Shown: positions 34,835 through 43,568, numbered from the stretch's first letter. The stretch is 58,655 bases of DNA from Caldifarciminota bacterium (GCA_015489175.1 WGAI01000020.1:1-58655), one strand, 5' to 3'. Notes: generated from the sequence alone by a model not told the origin. Program-made: numbers and translations.

Positions 34835-35280
34835 TATCTGGCGACCTTTTTAATTCTGTGTCTTCTGCCCCTTGTGTAATAGTCCTGGAAGGACTTTTCA
34901 GGAAACTCGACGAGCTCAAGGATAGCCATATCAGCCCCATCGCCGCGTCTCGGCTGAAGCCTGTAAATCCTTGTATAGCCGCCATTTCTGCCATTGAAGA
35001 CGGCAGGAAATTCATCAAAAAGCCAGTTGGTTACAGTTCTGTCAACAAGAAACTTACGGGCAAGCCTTCTAAGCGCCACTTTACGCTCAGGCTGTTCCTG
35101 TTTGGATGCTTTGAGTGCAAGCGAGATCATGCGTTCAGCTACCTGACGCGTGGCCTTCGCCTTTGCAAGCGTCGTTTTAATCCTGCCCGTTGTGAGCAAT
35201 GATATGACCTGATTTCTAAGCAACGATAATCTATGTTCTTTATCTCTGCCTAATTTCTTAACCTTTTTCATGTGTCTCAT
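34834..35280 (-). CDS. rplQ: 50S ribosomal protein L17
   Basis: A 148-residue protein of the large subunit. Conserved parts: KLGRDKEHRLSLLRNQVISLL, RIKTTLAKAKATRQVAERMI, GGYTRIYRLQPRRGDGADMAILELV. AGGAGG lies in the end of rpoA, 8 bases before the ATG. A C-terminal basic extension (YYTRGRRHRIKKVAR) is longer than in many bacteria. Confidence 0.97.
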   Translation of the reverse strand: MRHMKKVKKLGRDKEHRLSLLRNQVISLLTTGRIKTTLAKAKATRQVAERMISLALKASKQEQPERKVALRRLARKFLVDRTVTNWLFDEFPAVFNGRNGGYTRIYRLQPRRGDGADMAILELVEFPEKSFQDYYTRGRRHRIKKVAR

Positions 35281-35282
35281 GG

Positions 35283-36245
35283 TTATTCCTCCTCAGTAGC
35301 GAAAGAGAGGCCAAACTCCTCAAGCTTTTCTTTTATCTCCTGAAGGGATTTCTCGCCGAGATTTTTGACAGCAAGGATTTCGCTTTCGGTCTTCGACACG
35401 AGATCGCCGATCGTCATTATGCCGGCTTCGTTCAGGCAATTCAGAGTTCTCTTGGATATACCGAGCTTGTCGATGGGTTCATCCAAAATGTTCTTCTGAC
35501 CCTCAGGAGCTGCCTCGCCTTCAGGTTCAGCCTTTTCTTCCCCCGACGAAATTGATGAGAAGATGGCTTCAAACGAACGTTTCAGTATGTCAGCGGCACT
35601 TTCGAGAGCTCTGTCGGGATGAATTGTGCCATCAGTCCATATCTCGAGGGTGAGCTTTTCGTAGTCCGTCCTTGCGCGGACACGGACATTCTCAACTGTG
35701 TAGTTTACTTTTGTTACAGGCGAAAATATCCCATCTATCACAATGGTGTTAACAGGGAAGCCTTCCTTCGGTATGTCCTCGGAAGGCACATAACCGCGCC
35801 CCCTTATGACATAAAGCTCTCCGATGAGTTTGGCATCATCGGATGTGAGGGAAGCGATATGCACATCTTTGTTTACTATAGTGACATCGGCAGGCGCTTG
35901 AATGTCGCCCGCTTTAACCTCGCCTTCCCCCTCTGCAAAGATCCTGAGGGTAGCAGATTTGGCCTCTGGATTATCGAATTTTATGCGTATCTTTTTGAGG
36001 TTCAAAATGATTTCGGTGATTTCCTCATACACTCCCGGCAGGGTTGAGAACTCGTGAAGCACATTGTCAAATCTGACAGCCACGATAGCAGCGCCTTCAA
36101 TAGAAGAAAGCAACACCCTGCGGAGAGCGTTACCTATGGTGACACCATAACCGCGCTCGAGTGGGGTTATGACATATCTGCCATAAGAATCAGTAACTTC
36201 CTCTTTTGTCAGGCCGGAAGGAAGTAAAAGTTCATCATAATGCAT
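35283..36245 (-). CDS. rpoA: DNA-directed RNA polymerase alpha subunit
   Basis: A 320-residue alpha subunit. The N-terminal domain includes YGRYVITPLERGYGVTIGNALRRVLLSSIEGAAI and HEFSTLPGVYEE; after a short linker the C-terminal domain has DEPIDKLGISKRTLNCLNEAGIMTIGDLV, which binds UP elements and activators. It is the core gene of the operon; the stop is separated from rplQ by two bases. Confidence 0.98.
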   Translation of the reverse strand: MHYDELLLPSGLTKEEVTDSYGRYVITPLERGYGVTIGNALRRVLLSSIEGAAIVAVRFDNVLHEFSTLPGVYEEITEIILNLKKIRIKFDNPEAKSATLRIFAEGEGEVKAGDIQAPADVTIVNKDVHIASLTSDDAKLIGELYVIRGRGYVPSEDIPKEGFPVNTIVIDGIFSPVTKVNYTVENVRVRARTDYEKLTLEIWTDGTIHPDRALESAADILKRSFEAIFSSISSGEEKAEPEGEAAPEGQKNILDEPIDKLGISKRTLNCLNEAGIMTIGDLVSKTESEILAVKNLGEKSLQEIKEKLEEFGLSFATEEE

Positions 36246-36260
36246 TTTTCACACCCCTCA

Positions 36261-36890
36261 TCACTTAGAATAAAGCTCGACGATGAGCCTTTCGTTGATC
36301 GGATGGGTAATGTCCGATCTGATAGGCATTCTGAGGATGGTGCCCTTGTAGTTGTCTTTGTCAAGGCTCAACCATGCCGGCAAAGCGTTAGGGTCTTTTT
36401 CCTGCAAAGCTTCCTGAACGAAACCAAATTTCTTTGCTTTGTCTTTCAAAGTTATGACCTGACCGGGTTTAACGAGATACGAAGGGATGTTTACCTTTCT
36501 GCCGTCCACAATCACATGGCCGTGTGTGACCAGCTGTCTGGCCTGAGAGCGCGATGAGGCGAACCCGAGCCTATAAACGACATTATCGAGCCTTCTTTCG
36601 AGGATTGATAGCAGGTTTTCACCGATGTTACCGCCCATCTTCCTTGCAAGCTCAAAATATCTGCGGAACTGTCCTTCAAGCACGCCGTAAATTCTTTTAA
36701 CCTTCTGCTTCTCACGCAGCTGCATTCCGTAAATCGTTATCTTCCTTCTGCTACTCTTTCCGTGAATTCCAGGCGGGTATCTTCTCTTGTTGAACGGACA
36801 CTTATCCGTATAGCATTTTATGCCTTTGAGATAAAGCTTTTCGCCTTCTCTGCGACAAAGTCTGCATTTGGGACCGGTATATCTTGCCAT
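36261..36890 (-). CDS. rpsD: 30S ribosomal protein S4, zinc-binding form
   Basis: A 209-residue S4. It starts [19 protein letters not shown] and keeps all four zinc cysteines (CRLC and CYTDKC), the C+ form. The S4 RNA-binding domain includes [34 protein letters not shown]. The ATG at 36890 has GGAGGG upstream, overlapping the rpsK end. S4 is the usual translational repressor of alpha operons. A longer frame to 36926 is not the start. Confidence 0.97.
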   Translation of the reverse strand: MARYTGPKCRLCRREGEKLYLKGIKCYTDKCPFNKRRYPPGIHGKSSRRKITIYGMQLREKQKVKRIYGVLEGQFRRYFELARKMGGNIGENLLSILERRLDNVVYRLGFASSRSQARQLVTHGHVIVDGRKVNIPSYLVKPGQVITLKDKAKKFGFVQEALQEKDPNALPAWLSLDKDNYKGTILRMPIRSDITHPINERLIVELYSK

Positions 36891-36895
36891 AGTTA

Positions 36896-37300
36896 CTACA
36901 CCCTCCTCCTCTTGGGCGGTCTGCAACCGTTATGCGGTATGGGGGTGACATCTCTGATAGCGAACACCTGAAGGCCAGCCTGCTGAATTGCCCTAATAGC
37001 GGCCTCGCGTCCCGGGCCCGGCCCTTTAACCCATACCTCAACCCTTTCCATTCCAAGATCTCTGGCTTCGCTTGCAGCCCTTTCAGCGGCCTTAGAAGCG
37101 GCAAACGGGGTGCTCTTTCTCGTGCCAGAAAATCCGACTGTGCCACCGCTGGCCCAGGCGATCGTATTCCCTTTCAAATCGGTTATCGTGACGATGGTGT
37201 TGTTAAATGTGGACTGAATATGTGCGATGCCCACAGGCTCAACCCTTTTGGCTTTCTTTTTGCGCCTCTGAGCTTCGCCTCTCCTTGATCTTCTCGCCAT
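36896..37300 (-). CDS. rpsK: 30S ribosomal protein S11
   Basis: A 134-residue S11. Conserved: [51 protein letters not shown]-type region [14 protein letters not shown] and the C-terminal [18 protein letters not shown] is about 9 bases before the ATG. Confidence 0.98.
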   Translation of the reverse strand: MARRSRRGEAQRRKKKAKRVEPVGIAHIQSTFNNTIVTITDLKGNTIAWASGGTVGFSGTRKSTPFAASKAAERAASEARDLGMERVEVWVKGPGPGREAAIRAIQQAGLQVFAIRDVTPIPHNGCRPPKRRRV

Positions 37301-37321
37301 AAATCAACGCCTCCTGAGAAT

Positions 37322-37693
37322 CTATTTTTTAGCCCTTTTCTTGAAGATATTGCCTCTCGGCCCTTTACGGGTGCGTGCATTCGAGCGCGTTCTCTGGCCG
37401 CGAACAGGCAACCCCAGCTTGTGCCGAATTCCACGATAACAGCCGATGTCAATGAGCCTCTTGATGTTCATCTGCACCTCTGTGCGAAGGGCGCCCTCAA
37501 CCTTGTATTTCTCAACTTCAGAACGAAGTCTCGCTATCTCCTCGTCGTTCAAGTCTTTAACTCTCTTGTTCGGATCCACATTTGCATCCTTAAGTATCTT
37601 TCGGGATCTGGAAAGCCCTATACCGTAAATGTAAGTCAGGGCAATCTCAATCCGCTTGTTCTTGGGTAGATCAACACCAGCAATTCTCGCCAT
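37322..37693 (-). CDS. rpsM: 30S ribosomal protein S13
   Basis: A 123-residue S13. Conserved: [30 protein letters not shown]-like NDEEIARLR, and [30 protein letters not shown] with a lysine-rich tail. GGAGG lies upstream of the ATG. Confidence 0.98.
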   Translation of the reverse strand: MARIAGVDLPKNKRIEIALTYIYGIGLSRSRKILKDANVDPNKRVKDLNDEEIARLRSEVEKYKVEGALRTEVQMNIKRLIDIGCYRGIRHKLGLPVRGQRTRSNARTRKGPRGNIFKKRAKK

Positions 37694-37703
37694 GCTCTAC
37701 CTC

Positions 37704-37817
37704 CTAACCCTGCCTCTGTTTATGTTTGGGGTTCTCGCAGATAACCATAACAACCCCTCTACGCCTGATAATTTTGCACTTAGGGCACATTTTCTTAACC
37801 GATGAACGCACTTTCAT
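37704..37817 (-). CDS. rpmJ: 50S ribosomal protein L36, zinc-binding form
   Basis: A 37-residue protein: [20 protein letters not shown], then [17 protein letters not shown]. It keeps the C-x2-C...C...H zinc ligands. It is the first gene of the operon; the usual infA, map and secY genes are not upstream. Confidence 0.95.
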   Translation of the reverse strand: MKVRSSVKKMCPKCKIIRRRGVVMVICENPKHKQRQG

Positions 37818-37875
37818 GGTATCATCCCTCTCTTTTTCTTTCTCAATTATCTATCTCACAGAAAAATAGGCACTT

Positions 37876-37904
37876 ATTTTAAGAAGCCAATAATCACCTG
37901 TCAA
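37876..37904 (-). promoter_or_regulatory. Promoter of the alpha ribosomal operon
   Basis: Read on the minus strand: TTGACA (37904-37899), 17-base spacer, TAAAAT (37881-37876). The predicted start is about 37869, giving a leader of about 50 bases before rpmJ. This is the closest to consensus of any promoter in the window. Confidence 0.88.
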
Positions 37905-37912
37905 GGACAGGT
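37896..37912. promoter_or_regulatory. Inverted repeat over the -35 box of the alpha operon promoter
   Basis: ACCTGTC (37896-37902), spacer AAG, GACAGGT (37906-37912): a perfect 7-base inverted repeat. Its left arm covers the TTGACA hexamer, so a bound protein would block RNA polymerase. As it lies upstream of the transcription start it is not a leader hairpin for this operon. Confidence 0.5.
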
Positions 37913-38082
37913 AACACCTATCGCAACCGCCCACTTTGCTTTTCCGCCACTTCTGTTGAGTGCTTCATTATAAAGCATTCCATCATCCGTTTCATCGGGG
38001 ACGACATGCATCGCAAAAAACACTTTACCCAAAGAAGGGGCGGAATCTCACCGAGCCTCTCAACTGCCTTTTACGAGCGCTT
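37913..38082. other. Divergent intergenic region, no gene seen
   Basis: About 170 bases between the alpha operon promoter and the exonuclease promoter. Nothing recognisable. Confidence 0.4.
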
Positions 38083-38111
38083 TTGATGTGCCATGAACGT
38101 GGCATTAAAAT
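38083..38111 (+). promoter_or_regulatory. Promoter of the exonuclease III gene; predicts a leaderless mRNA
   Basis: TTGATG (38083-38088), 17-base spacer, TAAAAT (38106-38111). The predicted start at about 38118 is next to the ATG at 38120. The upstream ATG at 38093 lies inside the promoter. Confidence 0.6.
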
Positions 38112-38119
38112 TCAACATT

Positions 38120-38899
38120 ATGTTGAAAATAGCCACTTTCAATGCAAACTCGATAAGAAGCAGATTGCACATAATAGAGAAATGGCTTGAAAAAGAAAAG
38201 CCCGATGTCCTCGCCATACAGGAAACTAAAGTCGTTGACGAGCTCTTTCCGAAATCTGCCTTTGAGGAGTGGGGTTATAATGTCGTCTTCAGGGGCAAGA
38301 AAGCTTACAGCGGTGTTGCAATAGCCAGCAAATGGCCCATCGAAGATGTGGAATACGGCTTCGATGAGGATCCCCGTGACGAGGAAAGGCTGATCAAGGC
38401 CGTGATAAAGGGCATTCCAATCGTGAACACCTATGTGCCACAGGGTAAAAAGATCGACCATCCAGACTATCAATACAAGTTATGGTGGTTCAGGAGGTTG
38501 AGGGACTACTTTTCGAGGAAATTCAGCCCCGACGAACCGCTACTCTGGGTTGGCGACCTCAATGTCGCTCCTACTGAGTTGGATGTGACGAACCCCAAAA
38601 CCAAGAAAAACCATGTCGATTTCCACATCGATGTCAGGAGGGAGTTCCAGAAGACGCTCGAATGGGGATTTGTCGATGTGTTCCGCAAACACAGGCCGGG
38701 CCCCGGTGAATTCACATTCTGGGATTACCGCGTCCCGAAAGCGCTTGAGCGAAACATAGGCTGGCGCGTGGACCACATACTCGCGACAAAACCGCTGGCG
38801 GACAAGTCGGTTGATGCCTATGTGGACAGGGAGCCAAGGGCATGGACTAAGCCGTCAGACCACACTTTCCTCGTAGCCATTTTCGATGTAGATTGTTGA
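38120..38899 (+). CDS. xth: Exodeoxyribonuclease III
   Basis: A 259-residue AP endonuclease/3'-5' exonuclease in base excision repair. Motifs: LKIATFNANSIRSRL (Asn), AIQETK (metal Glu), YSGVAIASK, NTYVPQG, VGDLNVAPTELDV (Asp/Asn), FTFWDYR and a C-terminal KPSDHTFLVAIF (catalytic Asp-His). I chose the ATG at 38120 because the family starts at MKIATFN and the promoter lies just before it. Confidence 0.95.
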   Translation: MLKIATFNANSIRSRLHIIEKWLEKEKPDVLAIQETKVVDELFPKSAFEEWGYNVVFRGKKAYSGVAIASKWPIEDVEYGFDEDPRDEERLIKAVIKGIPIVNTYVPQGKKIDHPDYQYKLWWFRRLRDYFSRKFSPDEPLLWVGDLNVAPTELDVTNPKTKKNHVDFHIDVRREFQKTLEWGFVDVFRKHRPGPGEFTFWDYRVPKALERNIGWRVDHILATKPLADKSVDAYVDREPRAWTKPSDHTFLVAIFDVDC

Positions 38900-38929
38900 A
38901 ATACCTCTGATTTTTAAAACAAGGGGGTG

Positions 38930-39751
38930 ATGAAGGTGTGGGAAGCCATTTTCAAACTGTCGTTTGGCGGTATCGGTTCGGTATTCTGGTTTGGTCAGGA
39001 CGAATACAGGCACCTCGTGCCCATCGAGGAACCATCTGCCCCTTTGACGGGTGGTGTCAATATCTTCTCTTTCAGCTTCGATGACCTCGGAGATGTTACA
39101 GCTGAGCTGAACATGTTCAGGGAAAGAGAAATCAATGCTGCCCGAAGCATCTACTTCCTCAGCAACCTCGCACGGACACACCCGTATCTGGCAAAAGGCG
39201 CCGTGACAGTGGCTTATGAGATGATCGAGGAACACTGGCATCTGAACGACTGCGAGATCAACATCATCAAAAAGCTGCTATCCGATTACATGCCGGAATT
39301 GGTGATAGAGTCCTATCTCGGCGTGTGGCACTTTGATGAGGGGAACATAGAAAGATCCAACATCGCCCGCATCATGGGATACCGGCGCAGGGATGATTAC
39401 GAAAAATTTGTCTCGGACTTTTTCAGCGACGACTTCTCGCGCCTGAGAACGCGTGTGGTTGGCTTACGATACAGAAAGCACAGTTTTATCTCGCAAAATG
39501 GAAAACTTGATCTTTCTGTCGGCGCACCCGTCTATCTACATCGCGATTACGGCAACCCCCACGACAACTATGCCGTGGCCGTCCTTTACGAGAACGGTGA
39601 GATGCTGGGCTGGCTCAGGCGCACGATAGCATATCACATTGGCTACCTGATAGATAAAGGCATGCTGCTTAAAGGGCGTATCGCTGTAATTTTGCCGAAC
39701 GCCCTGAAGGACGACGAAAAGGTTTACATTGAGATATCGAGAATGGCTTGA
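38930..39751 (+). CDS. HIRAN-domain protein with unknown N-terminal region
   Basis: A protein of about 273 residues. The C-terminal 95 residues are a HIRAN domain: RVVGLRYRKHSFISQNG, LSVGAPVYLHRDYGNPHDNYAVAVLYENGEMLGWLRRTIAYHIGYLIDKG. HIRAN domains recognise DNA 3' ends or damage in helicases such as HLTF, but stand-alone bacterial members are uncharacterised. The first 170 residues, rich in acidic helical segments (FSFDDLGDVTAELNMF, NIIKKLLSDYMPELVIESY), match no family I know. Start could be ATG 38930 or GTG 38936, which fits the AAGGGGG site better. It lies 30 bases after exonuclease III, so a DNA-repair link is possible. Confidence 0.72.
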   Translation: MKVWEAIFKLSFGGIGSVFWFGQDEYRHLVPIEEPSAPLTGGVNIFSFSFDDLGDVTAELNMFREREINAARSIYFLSNLARTHPYLAKGAVTVAYEMIEEHWHLNDCEINIIKKLLSDYMPELVIESYLGVWHFDEGNIERSNIARIMGYRRRDDYEKFVSDFFSDDFSRLRTRVVGLRYRKHSFISQNGKLDLSVGAPVYLHRDYGNPHDNYAVAVLYENGEMLGWLRRTIAYHIGYLIDKGMLLKGRIAVILPNALKDDEKVYIEISRMA

Positions 39752-39773
39752 CTACAGGTTATAATCTGAGGTC

Positions 39774-40286
39774 ATGAAAAAGTTATCGCTGATAATCTGG
39801 ATTGTTTTGTTGGCAGGATGTCACAAATCCGATAAAAATAGGGCGTCAATCGGTGATCTTGCGGGGGACGAGGTTATCGACTCGGCCCTCATCGTCCAGA
39901 GCAAGAAAGACAGAAAATTGTGGGAGCTCAAAGCTGCCAGAATTGAATTTGTCGATAGCACCACAAAGGTATATGGATTTAAGCTGAAATTTTTCGGTGT
40001 AAACGGATTGGTCGTTTCGGTGCTTCAGGCCGATTCTGGCATGGTCTATGAAGCCACCGGCGACATGACGGCAATCGGGCATGTCACCGTCGTGACGCTC
40101 GACAGCACAAAACTAACCACCAACACGCTGAGCTGGGACAACAATCGAGAGAAAATCTACACAGACGACTACATAACGATCGTTGATTCAAGCGGAAAGG
40201 TTTTGAAAGGCAAAGGCTTTGAGGCCGACCCGGGGTTGACCCACATAAAAATCAAGAGCGAGGTGAAAGCTTATGGGACTGATTGA
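39774..40286 (+). CDS. lptC: LptC-like LPS export lipoprotein
   Basis: A 170-residue lipoprotein: signal peptide with lipobox LLAGC (Cys16), then a beta-jellyroll with the family pattern KDRKLWELKAARIEF, VYGFKLKFFGVNGLVVSVLQADSGMVYEATGDMTAIGHVTVVTLDSTKLTTNTLSWDNNREKIYTDDYITI. LptC shuttles LPS from LptBFG to LptA. It overlaps the next gene by 14 bases. A TATAAT sits 10 bases before its ATG, so it may have an extra promoter. Confidence 0.82.
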   Translation: MKKLSLIIWIVLLAGCHKSDKNRASIGDLAGDEVIDSALIVQSKKDRKLWELKAARIEFVDSTTKVYGFKLKFFGVNGLVVSVLQADSGMVYEATGDMTAIGHVTVVTLDSTKLTTNTLSWDNNREKIYTDDYITIVDSSGKVLKGKGFEADPGLTHIKIKSEVKAYGTD

Positions 40287-40650
40287 CTTCTTTAAAACAG
40301 CTATCCAATCGTCGGAAACAAAATCGGATGAGCTGAACGATGCCGAGATTGAGGAGCTTATCGAGAAAGTCGCAAGGCGTGTCGTGGACTGGAGAATGTC
40401 CATTCCTGCCATCGTGGTGCTCGAAAGTGGCAAACCTCTGTCGTTCGTCGCGAGTCAGGTCCTGGTCTTCTTCGAGCCCATCGTGCAGTCAATTTTCACG
40501 ATAAAAGATTACGATAGGTTTATTCGCTTGCTTGAGGACAGGGACAAGGTGGAGCTTCTGATCCAGAGAATTGAACAACTTGAGGACGAGTTCCAGCACG
40601 GGGCTAAGGAGCCTGAGACCAATGGCGAAGATAGTCAGAACGGCGATTAA
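40273..40650 (+). CDS. Unknown 125-residue protein between LptC and DUF4159
   Basis: I do not recognise a family. It starts MGLIDFFKTAIQSS, has an acidic helical stretch (ELNDAEIEELIEKVARRVVDW), a mildly hydrophobic core (SIPAIVVLESGKPLSFVASQVLVFFEPIVQSIF) but no clear membrane helix, and a helical charged tail. GAGGTG lies 7 bases before the ATG, which is inside lptC; its own end overlaps the next gene. The hydrophobic middle may bind the membrane peripherally. The tight overlaps suggest that it works with its neighbours in the envelope. Confidence 0.65.
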   Translation: MGLIDFFKTAIQSSETKSDELNDAEIEELIEKVARRVVDWRMSIPAIVVLESGKPLSFVASQVLVFFEPIVQSIFTIKDYDRFIRLLEDRDKVELLIQRIEQLEDEFQHGAKEPETNGEDSQNGD

Positions 40651-41296
40651 ACTGCTCCTCATAGTGCCTCCGATAATCCTGACATCGATGGGGGCGTCGA
40701 ACGGCGACTATGACATTGTAATTGCGCGACTTCAGTATCAAGGAGGCGGAGATTGGTATAACGATCCCGATGTTATTCCCAACCTTGCAAAAGAGATCAA
40801 CCGCAGGACATCGCTGAGGGTAGCAGTGAAACAGGAGGTCGTTTCACCGTCTGATCCCGCTATCTTCGCATACCCCATCGTTTACATCACAGGGCACGGG
40901 AACATAAAATTCTCGGATGAGGATGTCAAAAATCTGAGGCGCTATCTGGAAAACGGGGGTTTCCTGTATGCCGATGACGATTACGGTATGGATGAGGCCT
41001 TCAGAAGGGAGATAAAAAAGGTCTTTCCGGACAAACAACTCGTCGAAATACCGTTTGACAATCCGATTTACCACATCTTTTACCAATTTCCGATGGGATT
41101 GCCCAAGATACACGAGCATTACAAGGGGCCGCCTCGCGGATACGGTATCTTTTATCAGGGACGCATGGTCGTCTTTTACACCTACAACACCAACATCTCA
41201 GACGGGTGGACACCCAACCACAACGATCCGCCTGAGAAAAGGGAGCAGGCGTTCAGGATGGGGGTCAACATAGTCCTTTATGCCCTGAGTTACTGA
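40622..41296 (+). CDS. Secreted DUF4159 protein
   Basis: A 224-residue protein with a signal peptide ([24 protein letters not shown]) and a DUF4159 domain: [83 protein letters not shown]. The domain resembles the GATase-like fold of other DUF4159 proteins and has no known function. AAGGAG upstream supports ATG 40622; a longer frame is not supported. It ends 7 bases into the convergent mscL gene. Confidence 0.82.
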   Translation: MAKIVRTAIKLLLIVPPIILTSMGASNGDYDIVIARLQYQGGGDWYNDPDVIPNLAKEINRRTSLRVAVKQEVVSPSDPAIFAYPIVYITGHGNIKFSDEDVKNLRRYLENGGFLYADDDYGMDEAFRREIKKVFPDKQLVEIPFDNPIYHIFYQFPMGLPKIHEHYKGPPRGYGIFYQGRMVVFYTYNTNISDGWTPNHNDPPEKREQAFRMGVNIVLYALSY

Positions 41297-41685
41297 GCTT
41301 TTGCTTTCAGGTAATCTCTGATCTCACGCAGAAGAAGCACTTCTTCTGATGGCTTCGGTGGCGCTGCCGCTTTCTCCTTCTTTTGTGTTTTCTCTATCTG
41401 CTTCATCATCAAAAAGATGACGAAAGCGATTATCAGGAAGCTGATAATGGTATTGATGAAAACACCGTAGTTTATCGTGACGGCTTCTGATGTGTCCGTG
41501 ACCTTTTTCAGCACTATGACGAGTTTAGAGAAGTCAACTCCTCCAAGCAGCAGGCCGATAGGCGGCATCAGAATGTCGTTGACAAAGGAAGTCACAATCT
41601 TGCCGAACGCCACGCCCAGCACTATGCCCACGGCCATGTTGAAGATGTTGCCTCTCATAACAAACTTCTTGAAATACCTCCACAT
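41290..41685 (-). CDS. mscL: Large-conductance mechanosensitive channel MscL
   Basis: A 131-residue pore that opens under extreme membrane tension. The N-terminus [45 protein letters not shown] is classic TM1; TM2 is [24 protein letters not shown]. The ATG at 41685 has AGGAGGT 5 bases upstream. Its own promoter is at 41724-41753. Confidence 0.97.
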   Translation of the reverse strand: MWRYFKKFVMRGNIFNMAVGIVLGVAFGKIVTSFVNDILMPPIGLLLGGVDFSKLVIVLKKVTDTSEAVTINYGVFINTIISFLIIAFVIFLMMKQIEKTQKKEKAAAPPKPSEEVLLLREIRDYLKAKAQ

Positions 41686-41723
41686 AACGCACCTCCTGTT
41701 TGAGTTTAGGGCATCTGCGACCG

Positions 41724-41753
41724 AGTATAGCAGTTGGCTGTAGCCTGTTTCAA
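41724..41753 (-). promoter_or_regulatory. Promoter of mscL
   Basis: On the minus strand: TTGAAA (41753-41748), 18-base spacer, TATACT (41729-41724). Confidence 0.75.
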
Positions 41754-41786
41754 ATTGAGACAACAATTTGCCCAATCATCGCCAGT

Positions 41787-41816
41787 TTGAGGGGCGCCGA
41801 AATCAGACAATATAAT
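41787..41816 (+). promoter_or_regulatory. Promoter of the HIT-sbcD operon
   Basis: TTGAGG (41787-41792), 18-base spacer, TATAAT (41811-41816). The predicted start is near 41823. It is divergent from the mscL promoter, whose -35 lies 34 bases to the left. Confidence 0.7.
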
Positions 41817-41838
41817 TTCCCTCAAAAGGAGAGCAGAG

Positions 41839-42333
41839 ATGAAAAAGTTATGGGCACCATGGCGAATGGCTTACATCCTCCATGCCGATGAAACAGCCAA
41901 GAACGATTGCATTTTCTGTTCCAAGCCTCTCGGCAACGACGAGGAGAACTACATCCTCTATCGCGGCGAAAAATGCTTTGTGATAATGAATATCTTCCCC
42001 TACAACACGGGACACTTGATGGTGGCGCCTTATGCCCACAAAAACACACTTGAGCTCCTCGATCATGAGGAAAGCAGCGAGATGTTCTGGCTCGTTCAAA
42101 GATCCATCGAGATTTTGCGCCAGTCGATGCGGCCGGATGGGTTCAATGTTGGCGCAAACATCGGCAGGGTGGCAGGCGCGGGGTTCGACGGCCATGTTCA
42201 CATCCACATAGTGCCACGATGGAACGGCGACACCAACTTCATGCCCATCATCGGGGATGTGAAGGTCATCCCAGAGGGGCTCAGAGAGACATACAATCGA
42301 CTTAAACCCTATTTCGAGAAGCTGAAGAAATGA
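41839..42333 (+). CDS. HIT family nucleotide hydrolase/phosphorylase
   Basis: A 164-residue HIT protein that acts on nucleoside phosphoester or phosphoramide bonds. The signature H-x-H-x-H is in GHVHIHIVPRW, and a CIFC motif near residue 28 suggests a zinc site like that of Ap4A phosphorylase-type HIT proteins. Start KLWAPWRMAYI is typical of this branch. AGGAGA precedes the ATG. It overlaps sbcD by 4 bases. Confidence 0.92.
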   Translation: MKKLWAPWRMAYILHADETAKNDCIFCSKPLGNDEENYILYRGEKCFVIMNIFPYNTGHLMVAPYAHKNTLELLDHEESSEMFWLVQRSIEILRQSMRPDGFNVGANIGRVAGAGFDGHVHIHIVPRWNGDTNFMPIIGDVKVIPEGLRETYNRLKPYFEKLKK

Positions 42334-43523
42334 AAATCCTGCACACTGCGGACTGGCATCTCGGTAAGTCGTTTGATAGTAGTGAGTTCGACCTTATTAC
42401 CGAACAGGGAAAGCTGTTACATTCAATCGTTGACATCGCCCGCTATGAGGAAGTCGATGTGGTGGTGATAGCCGGCGATGTCTTCGATTCGTATTCTCCA
42501 TCTGCGTCCGCCAGACGCCTGTTCTACGAAACCGTGTGCGAGCTGTCGGACATGCGGAAATTGGTCATCATAATCGCTGGGAACCACGATTCGCCTGAGA
42601 TGCTTCGCGCGGAAATTCCCCTTTACAAAGGCAGAAACATCATCATCTCAGGCACGCCATCGGATGATTTGACCATCTTTCAGGACGGCGTAAGGGATTT
42701 CGAGGTAGAGATAAACGGCCATTTCGTCCTCGTGAAAAGGGATTCCCCGACCGCATTCTTTCTGCTGCCCTATGCATCGGAAGTGCGGCTCAGAGAAGCC
42801 ATAAATGGCGATTCTGCGGCTCAGGAGGCGTCCGACTACACTCAGAAAATAGCCCGAATTATGGCATCGGAGCCCCCGTTCGATGGCGCAGATTACATAG
42901 GCGTATCACATCTTTTCATGGAGAACGGCGAGGAGGCGGGTTCCGAGCGGCAACTCATACTCGGAACAGCTTATCGCGTGCCGCTTTCGGCTGTCCCGCC
43001 CCACTTCAACCTCATGCTTTTGGGCCATCTGCACTCATACCAGACGATAGGAAATCGGGCTGTGTATTCTGGCTCCCTGTTCCCGCTGTCAGCATCCGAG
43101 GCGCAAAGGAGCCCGGAAAAGTTCGTTGTGCTGGCCGATGGAAGCGGACACTTCGAGCCCATCACCATTTTGCCGCCAAACAGGGTCAAATCGCTGAGCT
43201 TCAATTCAGTCGAAGATGCCCTAAATGCAGCGGCTCGATACAGCGAAACGCTGGTTTTCCTCGAAATCAGGACGATGGCGGTGTCCTCGGAGAACATATC
43301 CGCGATAAAAAAGGCCTACCAGAACAACCTGATAACATTGAGGTTCTCATTTGGCGACGAAAAGGGGCGCGCGGGCGAGATCAACATCAAAGCTATGAGC
43401 CACGAGGAGGTTTTCAGGCGTTTTTACAGAGAAAAACACGGGGTTTCGCCTGACGATGAGCTTGTCAGGCTGTTCCTCAGCATGCTCCAGCAGACTGAGG
43501 AAAAAATGAATGGAACTGTTTGA
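42330..43523 (+). CDS. sbcD: Exonuclease SbcD family metallophosphoesterase
   Basis: A 397-residue Mre11/SbcD nuclease. Motifs: HTADWHLGKSFDSSEF, IAGDVFDSYSPSA, IIAGNHDSPEMLR, GVSHLFMENGEE, LLGHLHSYQTIG. The C-terminal capping part is present. SbcD normally pairs with the ATPase SbcC to open DNA hairpins; sbcC is not next to it in this window. Start overlaps the HIT stop (ATGA). Confidence 0.92.
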   Translation: MKILHTADWHLGKSFDSSEFDLITEQGKLLHSIVDIARYEEVDVVVIAGDVFDSYSPSASARRLFYETVCELSDMRKLVIIIAGNHDSPEMLRAEIPLYKGRNIIISGTPSDDLTIFQDGVRDFEVEINGHFVLVKRDSPTAFFLLPYASEVRLREAINGDSAAQEASDYTQKIARIMASEPPFDGADYIGVSHLFMENGEEAGSERQLILGTAYRVPLSAVPPHFNLMLLGHLHSYQTIGNRAVYSGSLFPLSASEAQRSPEKFVVLADGSGHFEPITILPPNRVKSLSFNSVEDALNAAARYSETLVFLEIRTMAVSSENISAIKKAYQNNLITLRFSFGDEKGRAGEINIKAMSHEEVFRRFYREKHGVSPDDELVRLFLSMLQQTEEKMNGTV

Positions 43524-43568
43524 CATGTTCGCAGTTATGCATGATCCTTGCCACAGGGAGGTGATGAG

